Translations under genes and position numbers: made by a program | Shown: piece by piece, positions 17,388 through 26,833 of the stretch | Numbering within the stretch: the first letter of the stretch is position 1 | Layout: every line of letters starts with the position of its first letter | NCBI RefSeq assembly: GCF_012927485.1 | Contig: NZ_JABBPC010000031.1 | Span: 1-53,706 of the forward strand | Direction of reading: 5' to 3' | Source: Polaromonas sp. | GTDB taxonomy: Bacteria > Pseudomonadota > Gammaproteobacteria > Burkholderiales > Burkholderiaceae_C | DNA length: 53,706 bases | Notes under the pieces: generated by a model | Told to the model about the DNA's origin: nothing | Seen by the model: the letters and a program-made list of their open reading frames with translations, nothing else | Databases searched by the model: none

Positions 17388-18611
17388 TCAGGCGCTGGTC
17401 ACGGCGTGCCTGGTAGCGCCGGACTGCAGCGCAGCGTCGCCCAGCCGCTCGGGTAGAAAACCCATCACTTTGAGCGCCAGCATGACGATCACGCCCGCGA
17501 TGGCGACGCCGCCAAAGCCCAGCAGCCATTCCGGCAAGCTGGGCGAGTAGTTGTTCACCACGCCATCATAAAAACTGCTGCTCACTTGCCGACCTGGGAA
17601 CAGCACCAGCGGGAAGGCTTGTCCGCCGATGATCGTGACATACAACTGCGCAAATCCACCCCCTACGACCAACGCAGCACAAGCCGCGATGCGCAAACGC
17701 ATCTGCCCAATGCGCGGGTGCAGCAGCAACACCAGCGGCAATACACCGCCCAGCAGTACTGGGCCAAGCCAGAACAGGAAGGTGTAAATGCCGCCATCGA
17801 GCAGGATGAAACGGTCAAAATCATGGTGCTTGGTGAAATACAGATTGGTCAGGTAATAGACCAGCACAAAATAAAGCCCGGCCGCAATAAATATCACCTG
17901 CAGCCGCGCAAACCGCGCCATCAGTGCATCGCCCAGGGGGCGACCACTGCCCCGGCAAGCCAGCATCATCACCAGCAGAAAAACAGCCAGGCCATAACTC
18001 AACGACAGTGCGATGAACAGGGGCGCTAGCAGCGCCGAGTCATACGCCTGCCGAGCCACCAGAAAACCAAAAATCGAGCCGGTACCGGTGGTCAGCGCCA
18101 TGCGCCAGACAAAGGCGAGAAGCCCCGCAAGAGAGGTGAAGCGGTTCATTCGACGTTCCATCATGGTCCACAGGTAAACGATGACAAAACCCATAAAGCC
18201 TGAGTACAAAAAAATGTTCAGGGCAAAGATGGACTTGAAGTTGTAGTAAGTCATGGCCACGATCAGCCGGTCCGGTCGCCCCAGATCAAGCATCAACACG
18301 GTCAAGCCGCCCAGCAGTAGCGCGAGCGCGAGTAGTCCGGACAAGGGCGCCAGGGGCTTGAATTCGGTTTTCCCAAATACCGAGGCCATCGAAGCGACGT
18401 TCAACGCACCCGATGCGGCCACCACCAGAAACACCGCGAACACATGCGGCAGACCCCAGACTGTCTGGTTGTTCATGCCAGTGACGATGTGGCCATGGTG
18501 TTCCATGAACCAGGCGGCGCCCAGGCCGAGTAGCGTCACCAGCGACAGGACGGTCAGCAGCAGGTAGTAGCCGGGGCTGGTGCCGTGCAATTCACGCAGT
18601 GTGATTTTCAT
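17388..18611 (-). CDS. dsrP: DsrP, NrfD-type integral membrane subunit of DsrMKJOP
   Basis: A 407-aa protein with about ten transmembrane helices (for example YYLLLTVLSLVTLLGLGAAW, FAVFLVVAASGALNVASMAS, LALALLLGGLTVLMLDLGRP). It is the quinone-interacting NrfD/PsrC-family subunit that works with the DsrO ferredoxin and DsrJ cytochrome. The LDLGRPDR motif after helix three is typical of the family. ATG 18611 follows the dsrO stop by 18 bp. Confidence 0.93.
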   Translation of the reverse strand: MKITLRELHGTSPGYYLLLTVLSLVTLLGLGAAWFMEHHGHIVTGMNNQTVWGLPHVFAVFLVVAASGALNVASMASVFGKTEFKPLAPLSGLLALALLLGGLTVLMLDLGRPDRLIVAMTYYNFKSIFALNIFLYSGFMGFVIVYLWTMMERRMNRFTSLAGLLAFVWRMALTTGTGSIFGFLVARQAYDSALLAPLFIALSLSYGLAVFLLVMMLACRGSGRPLGDALMARFARLQVIFIAAGLYFVLVYYLTNLYFTKHHDFDRFILLDGGIYTFLFWLGPVLLGGVLPLVLLLHPRIGQMRLRIAACAALVVGGGFAQLYVTIIGGQAFPLVLFPGRQVSSSFYDGVVNNYSPSLPEWLLGFGGVAIAGVIVMLALKVMGFLPERLGDAALQSGATRHAVTSA

Positions 18612-18629
18612 GAATAAGACCCTTTGCCT

Positions 18630-19421
18630 TCAAATTCCGCTGTAACGCACACCGGTATTCAGATTCAGGTTTTCGCGGATCTGGCGCGTCGGGTAACTGG
18701 CAACCCGCTTTGAAATGTCACTCTCCGGATTGTTGAGGTCTCCGAAAAGAATCGCGCCGTGACCTGCGGCTGAGCAGGCGCTGACGCAGGCCGGTTGCTC
18801 ACCGCGATCGACCTTGTGCACACACAGGGTGCAGGCTTCGACGGTCCCCATGCCACGCGGTACATCCGGCTTCTGGTTGTTTTGGGGCGCGTGTACGAAG
18901 GAGCGGGCCTTGTAGGGGCAGGCCATCATGCAGTAGCGGCACCCTATGCAAGTATGTTTGTCAACCAGCACAATGCCGTCGGCACGCTTGAAGGAGGCGC
19001 CCGTGGGGCATACATCGACGCAAGGGGGCTCGGCGCAATGCTGGCACATCATCGGCAGGGATTGGATTTTGCCGGTGCGTACTTCCTTGATTTCGATCTT
19101 GCGAATCCATTGCGAATCGGTCGTGCCGGTGCCTCCCGAGAGACCGTTCTCGGTGCTGCAAGCGGTGACGCAGTCGTTGCAACCACTGGCGCATTTGCCG
19201 CTGTCAATCAGCATGCCCCAGCGGACCTTGCTACTGGCACCGGCGCTGATGGCGCTAGCGCTGGCTTTGGGGGCGGCCTGCGCAATCTCGATCAGCCGAA
19301 CGCCTGGAGCGATCAAGACGCCGGCCAGACCGGCAGCGGCTACGCCGAGAAAACCACGTCGGCTGCTTTCGGTCTTCGTCTCCGTCAGTTCGCTGGATGG
19401 AAGCGTCAGGTCTGGTTTCAT
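18630..19421 (-). CDS. dsrO: DsrO, periplasmic ferredoxin-like subunit of DsrMKJOP
   Basis: A 263-aa iron-sulfur protein exported by the Tat system: SRRGFLGVAAAGLAGVLIAP near residue 20 is a twin-arginine signal. Cysteine groups for [4Fe-4S] clusters follow: CASGCNDCVTAC, CQHCAEPPCVDVCP, CIGCRYCMMACP, and CTLCVHKV with ACVSAC. ATG 19421 overlaps the dsrJ stop (ATGA). It transfers electrons between DsrP and DsrJ on the periplasmic side. Confidence 0.95.
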   Translation of the reverse strand: MKPDLTLPSSELTETKTESSRRGFLGVAAAGLAGVLIAPGVRLIEIAQAAPKASASAISAGASSKVRWGMLIDSGKCASGCNDCVTACSTENGLSGGTGTTDSQWIRKIEIKEVRTGKIQSLPMMCQHCAEPPCVDVCPTGASFKRADGIVLVDKHTCIGCRYCMMACPYKARSFVHAPQNNQKPDVPRGMGTVEACTLCVHKVDRGEQPACVSACSAAGHGAILFGDLNNPESDISKRVASYPTRQIRENLNLNTGVRYSGI

Positions 19422-19921
19422 GGCTTGACCTGTTGCTGCACCACCAGCTGTCGCAATTGCAGACTCAAAGGATTGCCGCCTGGCATTCCATGGGACACCA
19501 GCGAAGGGAAGGAGTTTGCGGGTGGTTTGTTGGCATGGCACTCAAAACAGTCAATTTTTACCGCGGCGTAAGCATGACAACTTTGGCAAAAATTACTGCT
19601 TGCCAGATTTACACTGCCACTGGTTTGACTGGCATGGCAGGCAATGCAGGCTTTCAGACTGTACTTTTCCGTGCGAATCCCGCCGCGAAGCGTGTCGTCG
19701 CGCTGATGTTTGAGAAGAGTCATGTGGTTGCGTCGCATGAAAGCCGGGTCTCCCACGCACTGGCCGCCACGGGCGGGTTCGATCACGGGTTGCGGCACAC
19801 GCCCTGAAGCGGCATGCGGTGCCGATGCCTCCGCCCACGCTGCGGGACCGGCTACCAGCAACAAAGCCACACCGTAGCAACGACAGGCCATGGTGAGTCG
19901 AGTTATGCCAAATCCGTGCAT
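19418..19921 (-). CDS. dsrJ: DsrJ, triheme cytochrome c of DsrMKJOP
   Basis: A 167-aa exported cytochrome with three CxxCH heme sites: CIACH, CQSCH and CFECH. An uncleaved or cleavable hydrophobic N-terminus (YGVALLLVAGPAAWAEA) leads it to the periplasm. The block GGQCVGDPAFMRRNHM upstream of the first heme supplies the conserved Cys that in Allochromatium is a ligand of the His/Cys heme. The start at ATG 19921 is five bases after the dsrL stop, with GGGGGA upstream. Confidence 0.93.
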   Translation of the reverse strand: MHGFGITRLTMACRCYGVALLLVAGPAAWAEASAPHAASGRVPQPVIEPARGGQCVGDPAFMRRNHMTLLKHQRDDTLRGGIRTEKYSLKACIACHASQTSGSVNLASSNFCQSCHAYAAVKIDCFECHANKPPANSFPSLVSHGMPGGNPLSLQLRQLVVQQQVKP

Positions 19922-19925
19922 GGCG

Positions 19926-21884
19926 CTAGTCCCCCAGCCCCATCTGGATGTAGCCGGTGGGGCACACGTCGGCGCAGATATGGCAACCAATGCACTTGCT
20001 GTAGTCGGTGTCCACGTAGCGCCCGATGGTGGCCTTGGATTTGGGGACCTTGAACACCGCCACCTGCGGGCAATAGACCACGCAGTTGTCACACTCGAAG
20101 CACTGGCCGCAGCTCATGCAGCGCTTGGCCTCGGCCATCGCCTGAGCCTCCAGCAGCGGTTGCAGGCGCTCCTCAAAGTTGTTCAATGCCTGCTCGGCAG
20201 TCAGCAAGACGATGCCACGCCGGTTGCGCGCCACAAACGGAAAGTGCCCCAGGAACAACTCCTTGTGAGAAATCACATAGCGGTCCGAGCGGTTGTCAAA
20301 ATTGTGGATGGCCGCAGTGTTCTTGTCCGTGCCGCGAATGGGTTCATGCACTTCGCTGAAGGTGTAGCCCTTTTCCAGCATCTTGCGTTTCAGATCGAAG
20401 GCATGGACGTCGATCTTGGGGCGTTTTTCCAGCGCTTCGCTGTGCAAAAAGCGATCGATGCCGTCCGCCGCAATGGCACCGTGGCCGATGGCGGTGGTCA
20501 AAAGATGCGGGCGCACCACGTCGCCGCCCACGAAGAAGCCGGGCTGCCCCTGCACTTGGTAGTTCTTGTCGCTGTTGATGGCACCTTTGCCGTTGTTGAA
20601 CTCCTCCAGTCCAGTGAAATCCACCGACTGACCAATGGCGGAGACGATCAGGTCAGCGGGAATGTCTTCTTCCGTGCCTTCGATGTTCTTGATCTCCAGG
20701 CGACCGCCCACGATCCTGGCCTCGCAGCGCATGACGCGCAAGGCGATGGCGCGACCATCCGGTCCGCAAACTACCGCCACCGGGGCCATGCCGCCACGAA
20801 TGGCAATGCCTTCGGACAGGGCATGTTCCACCTCGTGCCGGGTAGCCTGCATCTTGTCGATGGCAAAAATAGTGGTCAAGGTCACTTCAGCACCTTGACG
20901 CGCCGAGGCCTCCGCCACGTCGTGCGCTACCTGGCCCGCTATCGCGTGCTCCGGACGATCTGATTCATGAACCTTGTCGATGTGACCCAGGCGACGTGCC
21001 ACCGTGGCGACGTCGATGGAGGTGTCACCGCCGCCGACCACCACCACGCGCTTGCCGACATGGCGCAAACGACCGTCGTTGAAGGCTTCGAGGAATGAAG
21101 TGGCTGTGACGCAGTTGGGTGCGTCAGCGCCTTCAACGGGCAGAGCCCGCCCGGCTTGCGCGCCCAGCCCCAGAAAGACGGCGTCGAATTCTGCGCGAAT
21201 CTGCGGCATGCTGATGTCGGTGCCAATGCGGCAGTTCAGGCGGGTTTTGACGCCCAAATCGAGGATGCGCTGAATCTCGGCGTCCAGCACGTCACGCGGC
21301 GTACGAAAACCCGGAATGCCATAGCGCATCATGCCGCCGAGCTCTGCGCGCTCGTCAAACAATGTGACTTCGTGGCCCTTGAGCGCCAGTTGGTAGGCTG
21401 TTGACAAACCTGCTGGGCCGCCCCCGATCACCGCAATGCTTTTACCGGTCAAGCTGGTCGGCTTGGGGTAGGCCAGCTTGTTAGCAATCGCGTAGTCACC
21501 CAGGAAATGCTCCACCGAATTGATGCCGACAAAGTCTTCCACCTGGTTGCGGTTGCAGCCCGATTCGCAGGGCGCCGGGCAAACGCGGCCCATCACAGAG
21601 GGGAAGGGGTTGGCTTCGGTCAGTCGGCGAAAGGCGTATTCCTGCCACACCATTCCCGCCGGCGGCTTCTCGATGCCGCGCACGATATTGAGATAACCGC
21701 GAATGTCTTCGCCCGCCGGACAACTACCCTGGCAGGGGGGGGTGCTTTGAATGTAGGTCGGGCACTTGTGCGAGTGGCCTGCATCAAAGATTTCTTTTTG
21801 CCATGAGCTCACCTTGTCGTCGCCATCCTTGTAGCGACGGAACGTAAGCGGTTTGACGGAAGCGGATGCTGTGGATGCAGTCAT
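19926..21884 (-). CDS. dsrL: DsrL, NAD(P)H:acceptor iron-sulfur flavoprotein
   Basis: A 652-aa GltD-like oxidoreductase that couples to DsrAB and is diagnostic of sulfur-oxidising dsr systems when found with DsrEFH. The N-terminal cysteines (CPTYIQSTPPCQGSCPAGEDI, PAPCESGCNR) bind clusters. FAD and NAD(P)H folds follow (VIGGGPAGLSTAYQLALKGH, VVVVGGGDTSIDVA). The C-terminus has a ferredoxin domain (CMSCGQCFECDNCVVYCP, CIGCHICADVCPTGY). AGGAG precedes ATG 21884. Confidence 0.95.
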   Translation of the reverse strand: MTASTASASVKPLTFRRYKDGDDKVSSWQKEIFDAGHSHKCPTYIQSTPPCQGSCPAGEDIRGYLNIVRGIEKPPAGMVWQEYAFRRLTEANPFPSVMGRVCPAPCESGCNRNQVEDFVGINSVEHFLGDYAIANKLAYPKPTSLTGKSIAVIGGGPAGLSTAYQLALKGHEVTLFDERAELGGMMRYGIPGFRTPRDVLDAEIQRILDLGVKTRLNCRIGTDISMPQIRAEFDAVFLGLGAQAGRALPVEGADAPNCVTATSFLEAFNDGRLRHVGKRVVVVGGGDTSIDVATVARRLGHIDKVHESDRPEHAIAGQVAHDVAEASARQGAEVTLTTIFAIDKMQATRHEVEHALSEGIAIRGGMAPVAVVCGPDGRAIALRVMRCEARIVGGRLEIKNIEGTEEDIPADLIVSAIGQSVDFTGLEEFNNGKGAINSDKNYQVQGQPGFFVGGDVVRPHLLTTAIGHGAIAADGIDRFLHSEALEKRPKIDVHAFDLKRKMLEKGYTFSEVHEPIRGTDKNTAAIHNFDNRSDRYVISHKELFLGHFPFVARNRRGIVLLTAEQALNNFEERLQPLLEAQAMAEAKRCMSCGQCFECDNCVVYCPQVAVFKVPKSKATIGRYVDTDYSKCIGCHICADVCPTGYIQMGLGD

Positions 21885-21933
21885 GGGGGTCTCCTGATAT
21901 TTTTTAATTGCAGCCAGCCAGCGAGCGGGCGGG

Positions 21934-23427
21934 CTATTTGTCGCCCAGGCGGATCGCCTTGCTGACCAACTGGTGTACGCCGCCGACCATGCTCATGTTG
22001 AAGCCGTAGTAGGGCAATACCTTGGTGAATTGCGCTTTGCAAATGGCGCAGATGGTGGCCATAAAATTGACGCCGTTTTCGTCCACCACGTTCTTCAAGG
22101 CTTCCATGCGGGGCAAGGCACCCTTGACGCGTAACTCCATCAAATCGTCCGTTAGCACCCCCCCGCCACCGCCGCAGCAGAAGGTGTTTTCATAAATGGT
22201 TTGCGGCGCCATGTCATAAAAATGGTTGGCCACCGACGTGATGATCCGGCGTGGAATGACGAACTGCCCACCCGGCATATTGCCCATGCGCGAAGCCCGT
22301 GCGACATTGCAGGAATCATGGAAAGTGATGATGCGTTCGTCGTTGGCATCCTTGTCGAAGCGCAGCGCGCCGCGCTGAATCAGGTCGTCGGTGAACTCGC
22401 AGATGTGCTGCGGTACCGGGTAGCGTTGATCGAGATAATCAAACGGGCCGATCAAGGTGTTCCAGAAACTGTAGGCGACACGCCAGGCGTGGCCGCATTC
22501 GCCGACCACGATGCGCTTGACGCCCAATTCCAGCGCGGCCTCACGCACGCGCAGTGAGATAGTGCGCATCTGCTCGTAGTTGCCGATGAACATACCGAAA
22601 TTGCCGGCCTCCGAGGCGTGTGAACTCAGCGTCCAGCTGATCCCCGCTGCGTGGAACACCTTGGCATAGCCGATCAGGCTCTCCACATGGGGTTCGGAAA
22701 AGAAGTCGGCGGAGGGGGTGATCAGCAGGACTTCAGCACCCTTGACGTTGAGCGGGAACTTGATGTCCAGTCCAGTCTCAGCCTTGGTGTCTTCTTCCAG
22801 GCCTTCGAGCGTGTTTTCCAGTGCTGGCCCGGGGATGCCGAGGTTGTTGCCGATGCGGTGCACCTTGCCAATAATTTCGTTGGCGTACTTTTGCCCCATG
22901 CCGATTGAGGCCATGATTTCGCGGGCCGCCATGGTGACCTCGGCGGTGTCGATGCCGTAGGGACAAAACACGGAGCAGCGACGGCATTCCGAACACTGAT
23001 GGTAATAGGTGTACCACTCGTCGAGTACTTCGCGGGTGAGGTCTACCGCGCCCACCAGCTTGGGAAAATACTTGCCGGCAAAAGTGAAGTAGCGGCGATA
23101 GATTTTCCGCATCAGGTCCTGCCGCGCCACCGGCATGTTTTTGGGGTCTCCCGTGCCCAGAAAATAGTGGCATTTATCAGAGCAAGCCCCGCAATGCACG
23201 CAGGCGTCCATATAGACCTGCAGCGAGCGGTACTTGCCAAGCAACTCGCCCATCTTGGCAATCGCCTTGGACTGCCAGTCTTCTACAAGTTCTTCCGGAA
23301 ATCCGAGCGCCTTTTGAATCGGCGCAGACGCGATAAAAGGCTTGAGGTGCGACATAGCCCCCACCTGCACCAGCGGGATGACCGGATAGCTTTTGAGCTT
23401 GGGGGTGTCGAATGCAGCGGTGGCCAT
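21934..23427 (-). CDS. dsrK: DsrK, HdrD-like catalytic subunit of DsrMKJOP
   Basis: A 497-aa cytoplasmic iron-sulfur protein. Two [4Fe-4S] motifs (CVHCGACSDKCHYF, CSECRRCSVFCPYG) precede two cysteine-rich CCG-type domains (GECGHAWR; FHDSC, NTFCCGGGGG, CAICKAQF) that bind the noncubane cluster reacting with the DsrC disulfide/trisulfide. The start is ATG 23427 (MATAAFDTP); the longer open frame overlaps dsrM and is not used. It sits between dsrM and dsrL. Confidence 0.95.
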   Translation of the reverse strand: MATAAFDTPKLKSYPVIPLVQVGAMSHLKPFIASAPIQKALGFPEELVEDWQSKAIAKMGELLGKYRSLQVYMDACVHCGACSDKCHYFLGTGDPKNMPVARQDLMRKIYRRYFTFAGKYFPKLVGAVDLTREVLDEWYTYYHQCSECRRCSVFCPYGIDTAEVTMAAREIMASIGMGQKYANEIIGKVHRIGNNLGIPGPALENTLEGLEEDTKAETGLDIKFPLNVKGAEVLLITPSADFFSEPHVESLIGYAKVFHAAGISWTLSSHASEAGNFGMFIGNYEQMRTISLRVREAALELGVKRIVVGECGHAWRVAYSFWNTLIGPFDYLDQRYPVPQHICEFTDDLIQRGALRFDKDANDERIITFHDSCNVARASRMGNMPGGQFVIPRRIITSVANHFYDMAPQTIYENTFCCGGGGGVLTDDLMELRVKGALPRMEALKNVVDENGVNFMATICAICKAQFTKVLPYYGFNMSMVGGVHQLVSKAIRLGDK

Positions 23428-23440
23428 GGTGGGGGTGTGA

Positions 23441-24175
23441 TTAAGGTTGCTGGTCCAGCGCGGAGGCCCAGGCCGAGAGGTGCCGCACCTCGCGGGCGTT
23501 GTCGGCCTGGTTCCGGGTGGGGCTGAAAAACAGGCCCGGTGCATGCAGCAACTTGCTGATGGGGAAGATGATCATGAGCAGTGCCACCAGCGCCAGATGC
23601 ACCAGTAAAACCGGGTCGGAGGGTAGGGGCTGCCAGTCAAGCCGCATTAACCCGAGCGCAAAGGCTTTCAAGGCCACGATGTCGGTATGTGCCCAAAAGC
23701 GCATCGCCAGACCGCTCAGGCCGATGGCTAACAAAAGCGCCAGCATGAGATGGTCGGACGGGGTGGAGATGTAGCGCACGCGGTCTACCAGCCAACGCCG
23801 CGCCCAAAGGCCGCTCAGGGCTGCCACCATGGCAAAACCCGCGTAGGTGCCAAAGGGCTGAATCAAAACAACCGGCAGCCACACGGGTTCCTGAAAATAG
23901 CGCAGGTGGCGCAACACCACCAGCAGCAGCGCCACATGAAAGGTCCAGCCGAAGATCCAGGTCCACTTACTGGACTTGAACAGGCTCTCGAAAAATACAA
24001 CTTCCCGCGCCATACGCCAGCCCACACCGGCGGCTGTCATTGGTGCCGGCGTGGTGGGTATCTTCAGCGGTGCCGGGGTTTTGGCGTAACTGCGAATTTT
24101 CAGCGCCACGCCGATGACGAACACCCCGCTGGCACCGTAAAACAATACCGCATAGAAGATTGTCAGGAGTGACAT
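23441..24175 (-). CDS. dsrM: DsrM, NarI-like heme b membrane subunit of DsrMKJOP
   Basis: A 244-aa membrane protein with five or six helices (FYAVLFYGASGVFVIGVAL, WTFHVALLLVVLRHL, FGTYAGFAMVAALSG, DHLMLALLLAIGLSG, VHLALVALLMIIFPI). The histidines in FHVALLLVVLRH, SDHLML and LVHLAL are candidate heme b ligands, as in NarI. It anchors DsrK and links it to the quinone pool. The Shine-Dalgarno is weak. Confidence 0.92.
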   Translation of the reverse strand: MSLLTIFYAVLFYGASGVFVIGVALKIRSYAKTPAPLKIPTTPAPMTAAGVGWRMAREVVFFESLFKSSKWTWIFGWTFHVALLLVVLRHLRYFQEPVWLPVVLIQPFGTYAGFAMVAALSGLWARRWLVDRVRYISTPSDHLMLALLLAIGLSGLAMRFWAHTDIVALKAFALGLMRLDWQPLPSDPVLLVHLALVALLMIIFPISKLLHAPGLFFSPTRNQADNAREVRHLSAWASALDQQP

Positions 24176-24231
24176 GAGCAGGAGCGGCGGTTGAACGTCG
24201 TTTCAGGAGGGGCGGGCGGCGACCGATTGGC

Positions 24232-24564
24232 TTAGATACAGCCGGTGGGTTTGGGCAGACCCGCAATCTTGCAGGCTTGCTTGGCCGGGCCGTAGGGAAA
24301 CAAGTCATAGAGGTATTTGCTGTTGCCTTTTTCCTCCCCGAACTGCTTGCCAATGGCCTTGGTCAGCACACGCACGGCGGGCGCGATCTGGTACTCGTTG
24401 TAGTACTCGCGCAGGAAGTTGATGACTTCCCAGTGGTTGGCGGTGAGCGGTACCTTTTCTTCTTCCGCCAGATGCTCGGCCGCCTCGGTGGTCCATTCAG
24501 ACAGGTTCAGAAGGTAACCCTCTTCGTCGGTGTCGTAGTTCGTGCCGTTGATTTCAAAACTCAT
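24232..24564 (-). CDS. dsrC: DsrC, sulfur-carrier protein with both redox cysteines
   Basis: A 110-aa TusE/DsrC-family protein. It carries Cys98 (AKQACKIAG) and the penultimate Cys109 (PTGCI), ten residues apart, the canonical CysB/CysA pair on the flexible C-terminal arm. It accepts persulfide from DsrEFH, presents it to DsrAB and returns as trisulfide to DsrK. NHWEVINFLREYY and KYLYDLFPYGP are family hallmarks. GGAG is seven bases before ATG 24564. This is the functional DsrC of three family members in the window. Confidence 0.97.
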   Translation of the reverse strand: MSFEINGTNYDTDEEGYLLNLSEWTTEAAEHLAEEEKVPLTANHWEVINFLREYYNEYQIAPAVRVLTKAIGKQFGEEKGNSKYLYDLFPYGPAKQACKIAGLPKPTGCI

Positions 24565-24606
24565 GGTGTTCTCCAGATAAAAAATTGGTTGCAGACTGCG
24601 TCCGCC

Positions 24607-24906
24607 TCACAGCCAGGAATGCGAGGTGCTGTGTTCCAGCGCCAATTCCACAAAGCCGCGGTAATCGACCAGCGTGACGCCGTCGATCAGCTTGCCGGTT
24701 ACGCCACGCGCATCCATGTCGGGTTGCAGGGCGTAGACCTTGAGGGTGGTGCAGGCCTGGCGCACGCGGGACTCCGCTGCGCTTCCCTCGGTGGCGGCGT
24801 AAATCCCGTCTTCGATGAGCAGTAGCGCGTTGCCGGGTTGCGCCATCCGCAAACAGCTGTCCAGGGTGGTGGTTTGGAAAGGGGATTTATTAATGATGTG
24901 CAACAT
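24607..24906 (-). CDS. dsrH: DsrH, subunit of the DsrEFH sulfurtransferase
   Basis: A 99-aa TusB-like protein with LLLIEDGIYAATEGS and the C-terminal HSTSHSWL that ends most DsrH proteins. Cys18 lies near the position of the conserved DsrH cysteine. It forms the DsrE2F2H2 hexamer that receives sulfur from TusA and hands it to DsrC. GAGGAA precedes ATG 24906. Confidence 0.94.
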   Translation of the reverse strand: MLHIINKSPFQTTTLDSCLRMAQPGNALLLIEDGIYAATEGSAAESRVRQACTTLKVYALQPDMDARGVTGKLIDGVTLVDYRGFVELALEHSTSHSWL

Positions 24907-24921
24907 GGAATTTCCTCGTCT

Positions 24922-25317
24922 TCAAAAGCTCAGGATCACGTCTTGTTGCTGCATGAGCTGACCCATTTGCTGGACAGTGAGCACTTCTACCGGCACCAAT
25001 AGGTCTTTTTCAGTCAGGCCGCGCTGATCCAGTGAGGCCTGATCGACATAGAGTTTTTCCACGTCATAGCCGTCCAGCGCACGGTAGCTGGGCGAGAAGT
25101 TCTTGACGCCGATGCCCTGGGTTTGCTGGCCCTTGAGCAATTCATAGACGCCATCGTCGATAAAAACCAGGCTCACGTCCTGGTCGAAGGTGGCGGTGAT
25201 CAACACCACCTCCAGGCTTTCCAGCGCATAGATGGTGCCGTACGGCGCCTTACGGTTCACAAACATGAATTTCTTCACTTTGGGTTTGCGAGGCTGACCA
25301 GATTCCTGTTCGCTCAT
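24922..25317 (-). CDS. dsrF: DsrF, subunit of the DsrEFH sulfurtransferase
   Basis: A 131-aa TusC-like protein (KKFMFVNRKAPYGTIYALES, LVFIDDGVYELLKGQ). The start is ATG 25317; the open frame extends upstream into dsrE but homologues start here. It is a structural partner of DsrE and DsrH. It shows no cysteine, consistent with a non-catalytic role. Confidence 0.94.
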   Translation of the reverse strand: MSEQESGQPRKPKVKKFMFVNRKAPYGTIYALESLEVVLITATFDQDVSLVFIDDGVYELLKGQQTQGIGVKNFSPSYRALDGYDVEKLYVDQASLDQRGLTEKDLLVPVEVLTVQQMGQLMQQQDVILSF

Positions 25318-25340
25318 TTTGAGTATCTTTCGGTAGTCGA

Positions 25341-25700
25341 TTAGTCGCCGAACGTGACCAGGCGATCCGCCTTGATGCCGCTGTCCACCAACTGGCCCAG
25401 GCCAGAGATCCGAAAACCCGGCGCCAGAACCTCTTCCGTGATGCCACGGCGCAATGCCGCCGCGACGCACACCACCAGGTCGACCTTGTGCGCGGCAGCC
25501 AGTGCCGACCAGCGGTTCACCACGTGGCGGTCATCCTGCGGCGGCTCGGTGAGTCGGGTCGCGTTATTGACGCCATCGTGGTAGAAAAACACGCGCTGGA
25601 TCTCGTGCCCTTTGTCCAATGCCGCGATGACAAACTGGTAGGCACTGTCGGATGCCTGGTGCGTGTACGGACCTTCACTGACAAGTAAACCGAATTTCAT
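25341..25700 (-). CDS. dsrE: DsrE, active-site subunit of the DsrEFH sulfurtransferase
   Basis: A 119-aa TusD-like protein. Cys78 in VDLVVCVAAALRRG is at the position of the essential persulfide-carrying cysteine of Allochromatium DsrE. MKFGLLVSEGPYTHQASDSAY is the family N-terminus. It accepts sulfur from TusA and passes it to DsrC Cys109. The start is ATG 25700, 23 bp after dsrB. Confidence 0.95.
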   Translation of the reverse strand: MKFGLLVSEGPYTHQASDSAYQFVIAALDKGHEIQRVFFYHDGVNNATRLTEPPQDDRHVVNRWSALAAAHKVDLVVCVAAALRRGITEEVLAPGFRISGLGQLVDSGIKADRLVTFGD

Positions 25701-25723
25701 GGTGGCATCAATTCCGGTGTTGG

Positions 25724-26794
25724 TTAAAAACGGATATGGGTCGAGGCGTTCAGGCTGGCGCGCGAGCCACGCCAGTCGTCTATCAGGTATTTGGTAAACG
25801 GCAGGTCGCATTTTTCGAAAAATTGCGGCCAGCCAATGCGTTCGATCCAGTCCGACACCCGCTCCCAGGAACGGGCGTCTTCTTTGTAGGTGTACAAAAT
25901 CTTCTTGACCATGGCCGACACCTCTGGCCAGCGCGGTGGGTTGTTGGGTATTCCCGAGGCCACCATCTTCATGAAGGTGGGTTTGCCGCGCGCATTGGAA
26001 TTCTTGCCGCCGACCCAGATCGCCAGCTTGCTGTGCTCGGGGTCGTTGATCTGCATCGGAGGGCAGGGGGGGTAGCAGGCGCCGCAGCACATGCACTTCG
26101 CCTCATCAATTTCCAGTGACGGTTTGCCGTTCACCATCGCGGGCCGGATGGCAGCCACCGGGCAACGCGCCACCACGGTGGGCCGCTCGCACATATTGGC
26201 CACCAGGTCGTGATTGATCTTGGGCGGCTTGGTGTGCTGGATGATGATGGCAATGTCGGCCTGGCCGCCGCAATTGATCTCGCAGCAGGAGGTGGACAGA
26301 TGCACCCGATTGGGCATTTCTTCCTGAATGAATTCGGCGTGCAGGTCGTCCATCAGGGCCTTGACCGCCCCCGAGGCGTCAGTGCCGGGAATGTCGCAGT
26401 GCAACCAACCCTGGGTGTGCGCGATGGCAGATACCGAGTTGCCGGTGCCGCCTACCGGAAAGCCGCTGTGGGTGAGAGCTTCGACCAGCGGGGCCACGCG
26501 CAGTGGGTCGGACACCATGTACTCGATGTTGCTGCGGATCGTGAAGCGCACGTGCCCGTCGGCAAAGGTGTCGGCGATGTCGCACAGCTTGCGCACGCTG
26601 TACAGGTCCAACTGGCGCTGCGTGCCGGCGCGTACCGTCCAGATTTCGTCGCCGGTATATGAGACATGGTGCAGCACGCCGGGTCGGGGCCGGTCGTGGT
26701 ATTTCCAGTTGCCGTAATTCTTGAGCATCAGCGGATGCAGGTACTGCTTGTTGTCCGGGACGCCGCTTTCGATGGGGGTGCGCATGGTTGCCAT
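25724..26794 (-). CDS. dsrB: DsrB, beta subunit of reverse dissimilatory sulfite reductase
   Basis: A 356-aa subunit of the siroheme enzyme that oxidises DsrC-bound sulfur to sulfite. The siroheme/[4Fe-4S] cysteines are in TSCCEINCGGQ with a further Cys pair in MCERPTVVARCP. A ferredoxin domain at about 230-245 has CMCCGACYPPCPPM. It ends KYLIDDWRGSRASLNASTHIRF. Together with DsrEFH and DsrL it marks an oxidative (rDsr) system. Confidence 0.97.
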   Translation of the reverse strand: MATMRTPIESGVPDNKQYLHPLMLKNYGNWKYHDRPRPGVLHHVSYTGDEIWTVRAGTQRQLDLYSVRKLCDIADTFADGHVRFTIRSNIEYMVSDPLRVAPLVEALTHSGFPVGGTGNSVSAIAHTQGWLHCDIPGTDASGAVKALMDDLHAEFIQEEMPNRVHLSTSCCEINCGGQADIAIIIQHTKPPKINHDLVANMCERPTVVARCPVAAIRPAMVNGKPSLEIDEAKCMCCGACYPPCPPMQINDPEHSKLAIWVGGKNSNARGKPTFMKMVASGIPNNPPRWPEVSAMVKKILYTYKEDARSWERVSDWIERIGWPQFFEKCDLPFTKYLIDDWRGSRASLNASTHIRF

Positions 26795-26833
26795 GTGGGT
26801 CTTCCTGTGTTTGTCAGAGACTGTGAGTCGATC

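Noticed and set aside
19890..20963. 357-codon plus-strand frame opposite dsrL
   Set aside because: Antisense of DsrL. The product has no recognisable domain.
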